From the NCBI RefSeq assembly GCF_000987765.1, contig NZ_LAHP01000001.1, positions 186,001-250,000 on the forward strand: 64,000 nt of DNA, written 5' to 3'. The DNA comes from Arsukibacterium sp. MJ3. Lineage in GTDB: Bacteria; Pseudomonadota; Gammaproteobacteria; Enterobacterales; Alteromonadaceae. Below are positions 62,424-64,000 of this stretch, one piece after another (position 1 is the first letter of the stretch; each line of letters starts with the position of its first letter). Both the position numbers and the translations under genes were made by a program. The notes under the pieces were generated by a model. The model was not told where the DNA came from. It did not search any database and saw only the letters and a program-made list of their open reading frames with translations.

Positions 62424-63641
62424 TTATTTTAGCGTCACTTTTAACTGGCTGATTACCTTTAAGGCTTTCTCGGTGGCATCTGCTACCGTATCGCTTAGCG
62501 CTAAAGCCACGCCCATGCGACGCTCGCCCTGTACTTCTGGCTTACCAAAAATACGCAGTTCGGTATCGGGTTCGCTTAATGCTGCTGCCAGGCCCTGATA
62601 TTGAATATCGGCGCTGTTACCGGGAACCAGTAACACCGCTGAAGCGGCCGGGCCGTATTGCTTAATGTGGGGTATTGGCAAGCCTAAAATTGCCCGGGCA
62701 TGCAGTGCAAATTCGCTTAACTGCTGTGAAATAAGGGTGACCATGCCGGTATCGTGTGGCCGCGGCGATACTTCCGAGAAATACACCTTATCGCCTTTAA
62801 TAAACAATTCAACGCCAAATAAGCCACGGCCACCTAAGGCCTCTACCACAGTTTTGGCGTAGTGTTTAGCACTGGCCAAGGCGTTGTCGCTCATGGGTTG
62901 CGGCTGCCAGCTTTCTCGGTAATCGCCCTTTTCCTGGCGATGGCCAATAGGCGCACAATATTGAATGCCGCTGAGCGAATTAATGGTTAATAAGGTAATT
63001 TCGTAGTCAAAGTCGATAAAGCCTTCTACGATAACCCTGCCCTTGCCGGCACGGCCACCTTCTTGTGCATGCAACCAGGCCGCGTCAACCTCTGCCGCGT
63101 CACGCAGTATGCTTTGGCCTTTACCGGAAGACGACATAATCGGTTTAACCACACAAGGGTAGCCAATGGCATTAACCGCCGCAATAAAGCTGGCTTTATC
63201 ACTGGCAAACTGAAAGGGTGAGGTGTCAAGTTTTAGCTCATCTGCTGCCAGGCGGCGAATACCCTCGCGGTTCATGGTTAGGTTTACTGCTTTGGCGCTT
63301 GGCACCACATTAAAACCGCAGTCTTCCAGCTCAATCAGCACTGAGGTAGCAATGGCTTCCAACTCGGGCACTATTAAAGCCGGCTTTTCGCTAATCACCA
63401 GCTGGCGCAGTGCAGCGTTATCCAGCATCGACATCACCACCGCTTTATCGGCCACCTGCATAGCCGGAGCGTTGGGGTAACGGTCTACCGCAATAACTTC
63501 GCAGCCATAGCGCTTAAGTTCAATACACAGCTCTTTGCCCAGCTCACCGGCACCTAATAGTAGTACTTTGGTGCTACTGGCGGTGCCAGGTGTACCAATT
63601 TTATTGATACTGTTTTTATTAAAACTGTGCAGCATAGTCAT
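62424..63641 (-). CDS. purT: Formate-dependent phosphoribosylglycinamide formyltransferase
   Basis: PurT (405 aa), an ATP-grasp enzyme of purine synthesis that makes formyl-GAR from formate. The N-terminal pre-ATP-grasp fold shows [21 protein letters not shown]. The ATP-binding loop is [14 protein letters not shown]. The metal/substrate region has [31 protein letters not shown] (cited as the [14 protein letters not shown] landmark). The ATG overlaps the gnd stop by four bases (ATGA), which fixes the start and indicates coupled translation. No clear terminator follows. Confidence 0.95.
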   Translation of the reverse strand: MTMLHSFNKNSINKIGTPGTASSTKVLLLGAGELGKELCIELKRYGCEVIAVDRYPNAPAMQVADKAVVMSMLDNAALRQLVISEKPALIVPELEAIATSVLIELEDCGFNVVPSAKAVNLTMNREGIRRLAADELKLDTSPFQFASDKASFIAAVNAIGYPCVVKPIMSSSGKGQSILRDAAEVDAAWLHAQEGGRAGKGRVIVEGFIDFDYEITLLTINSLSGIQYCAPIGHRQEKGDYRESWQPQPMSDNALASAKHYAKTVVEALGGRGLFGVELFIKGDKVYFSEVSPRPHDTGMVTLISQQLSEFALHARAILGLPIPHIKQYGPAASAVLLVPGNSADIQYQGLAAALSEPDTELRIFGKPEVQGERRMGVALALSDTVADATEKALKVISQLKVTLK

Positions 63642-64000
63642 TTTACTTTCACCATTGGTCTGGCCGGATTACTCCAGTCTACATGGAACATTTTGCCTTT
63701 GGCTTTGTCGGTGCGCTCAAAGGTGTGGGCGCCAAAATAATCACGCTGGCCCTGTAATAAATTCGCCGGTAATACTGCCGTGCGATACGAGTCGTAGTAA
63801 CTCAGTGCTGAACTTAGCGCCGCTACCGGAATACCGGCTAACGTGGCGTTGGCTACCGCTTTACGCCAATTATGCTGATACACCGAAATTTGCTTGGCAA
63901 AAAAGGGGTCGAGTAACAGGTTTTCCAGCTCATCGTTGCGCTCATAAGCTTCCGTTATCGATTGCAAAAATACCGCCCGAATAATACAACCAGCCCGCCA
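63638..64000 (-). CDS. gnd: 6-phosphogluconate dehydrogenase, C-terminal part (runs off window)
   Basis: The last about 120 codons of a decarboxylating 6-phosphogluconate dehydrogenase of the pentose phosphate pathway. From the window edge the reading frame gives [14 protein letters not shown], then the open C-terminal part with [51 protein letters not shown] (landmark [12 protein letters not shown]), and [10 protein letters not shown]. The 5' part lies beyond position 64000. Its stop overlaps the purT start in ATGA. Confidence 0.94.
   Translation of the reverse strand, partial: WRAGCIIRAVFLQSITEAYERNDELENLLLDPFFAKQISVYQHNWRKAVANATLAGIPVAALSSALSYYDSYRTAVLPANLLQGQRDYFGAHTFERTDKAKGKMFHVDWSNPARPMVKVK

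Overview
The window looks like a chromosome segment of a marine or aquatic gammaproteobacterium of the Alteromonadales/Rheinheimera-Arsukibacterium kind. The support is gene content and order: pepN, proQ-prc, seqA-pgm, ybfF-DUF2788-ybfE-fldA-fur, uvrY-uvrC-pgsA-tRNA(Gly-Cys-Leu-Gly), yccA-tusDCBE and lrp-ftsK-lolA-rarA-serS are all classic gammaproteobacterial neighbourhoods, and the base composition is moderate throughout. The genus is inference. I see no phage, insertion sequence, plasmid or CRISPR signature. Most of the window is core genome with a few accessory islands.

Layout. 1-9.7 kb (minus strand): DUF2835-pepN, an NhaC-type antiporter, an SNF-type Na+ symporter, and the msrC-hypothetical-proQ-prc operon. 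9.8-13.2 kb: a Ycf46-like AAA+ ATPase followed 16 bases later by a Ser/Thr-kinase-like protein with an unassigned C-terminal half. 13.2-17.1 kb: branched-chain 2-oxoacid dehydrogenase operon bkdA1-bkdA2-bkdB, preceded by a LiuR-like operator, then an astE-like gene. 18.3-21.8 kb: a cluster I read as a split borosin RiPP locus. It has a SonM-like peptide-backbone N-methyltransferase (TTG start with a strong Shine-Dalgarno), an overlapping GNAT acetyltransferase, a 99-aa SonA-like precursor, and a membrane diguanylate cyclase. 21.9-26.8 kb: glgP (with a perfect HexR-like palindrome upstream), pgm, seqA. 26.9-30.5 kb: ybfF, DUF2788, ybfE, fldA, a DUF4442 protein, fur, a YhhY-type acetyltransferase. 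30.6-34.1 kb: divergent etfBA and ETF-quinone oxidoreductase sharing a perfect 16-bp LiuR-like palindrome.

34.2-40.8 kb: rluF, a DASS transporter, four tRNAs, pgsA, uvrC, uvrY, two tRNA-Ser genes. 40.9-43.0 kb: yccA and tusDCBE for tRNA 2-thiouridine synthesis. 43.0-50.9 kb: serS, rarA, lolA, ftsK, lrp and the divergent ald. 51-53.6 kb: a cold-shock gene with a long leader, an N-terminally extended GAPDH, msrB. 53.6-62 kb is the accessory-looking part: an untracked 44-aa ORF in front of an integral-membrane patatin, two unrecognised envelope proteins, a serine hydrolase, a glycerophosphodiesterase, a membrane amidohydrolase and a membrane-anchored AraC regulator. 62.4-64 kb: purT and the 3' end of gnd, which runs off the window.

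How the parts fit. Bkd feeds acyl-CoA dehydrogenation whose electrons go through EtfAB to ETF-QO and the quinone pool. The LiuR-like sites at both loci predict joint control of branched-chain amino acid catabolism. The glgP/pgm pair mobilises glycogen to glucose-6-phosphate. The most unusual content is the borosin-like locus, followed by the kinase/AAA+ pair and the small-ORF-patatin unit. Start codons were chosen by ribosome-binding site and family N-terminus and often differ from the longest open frame.
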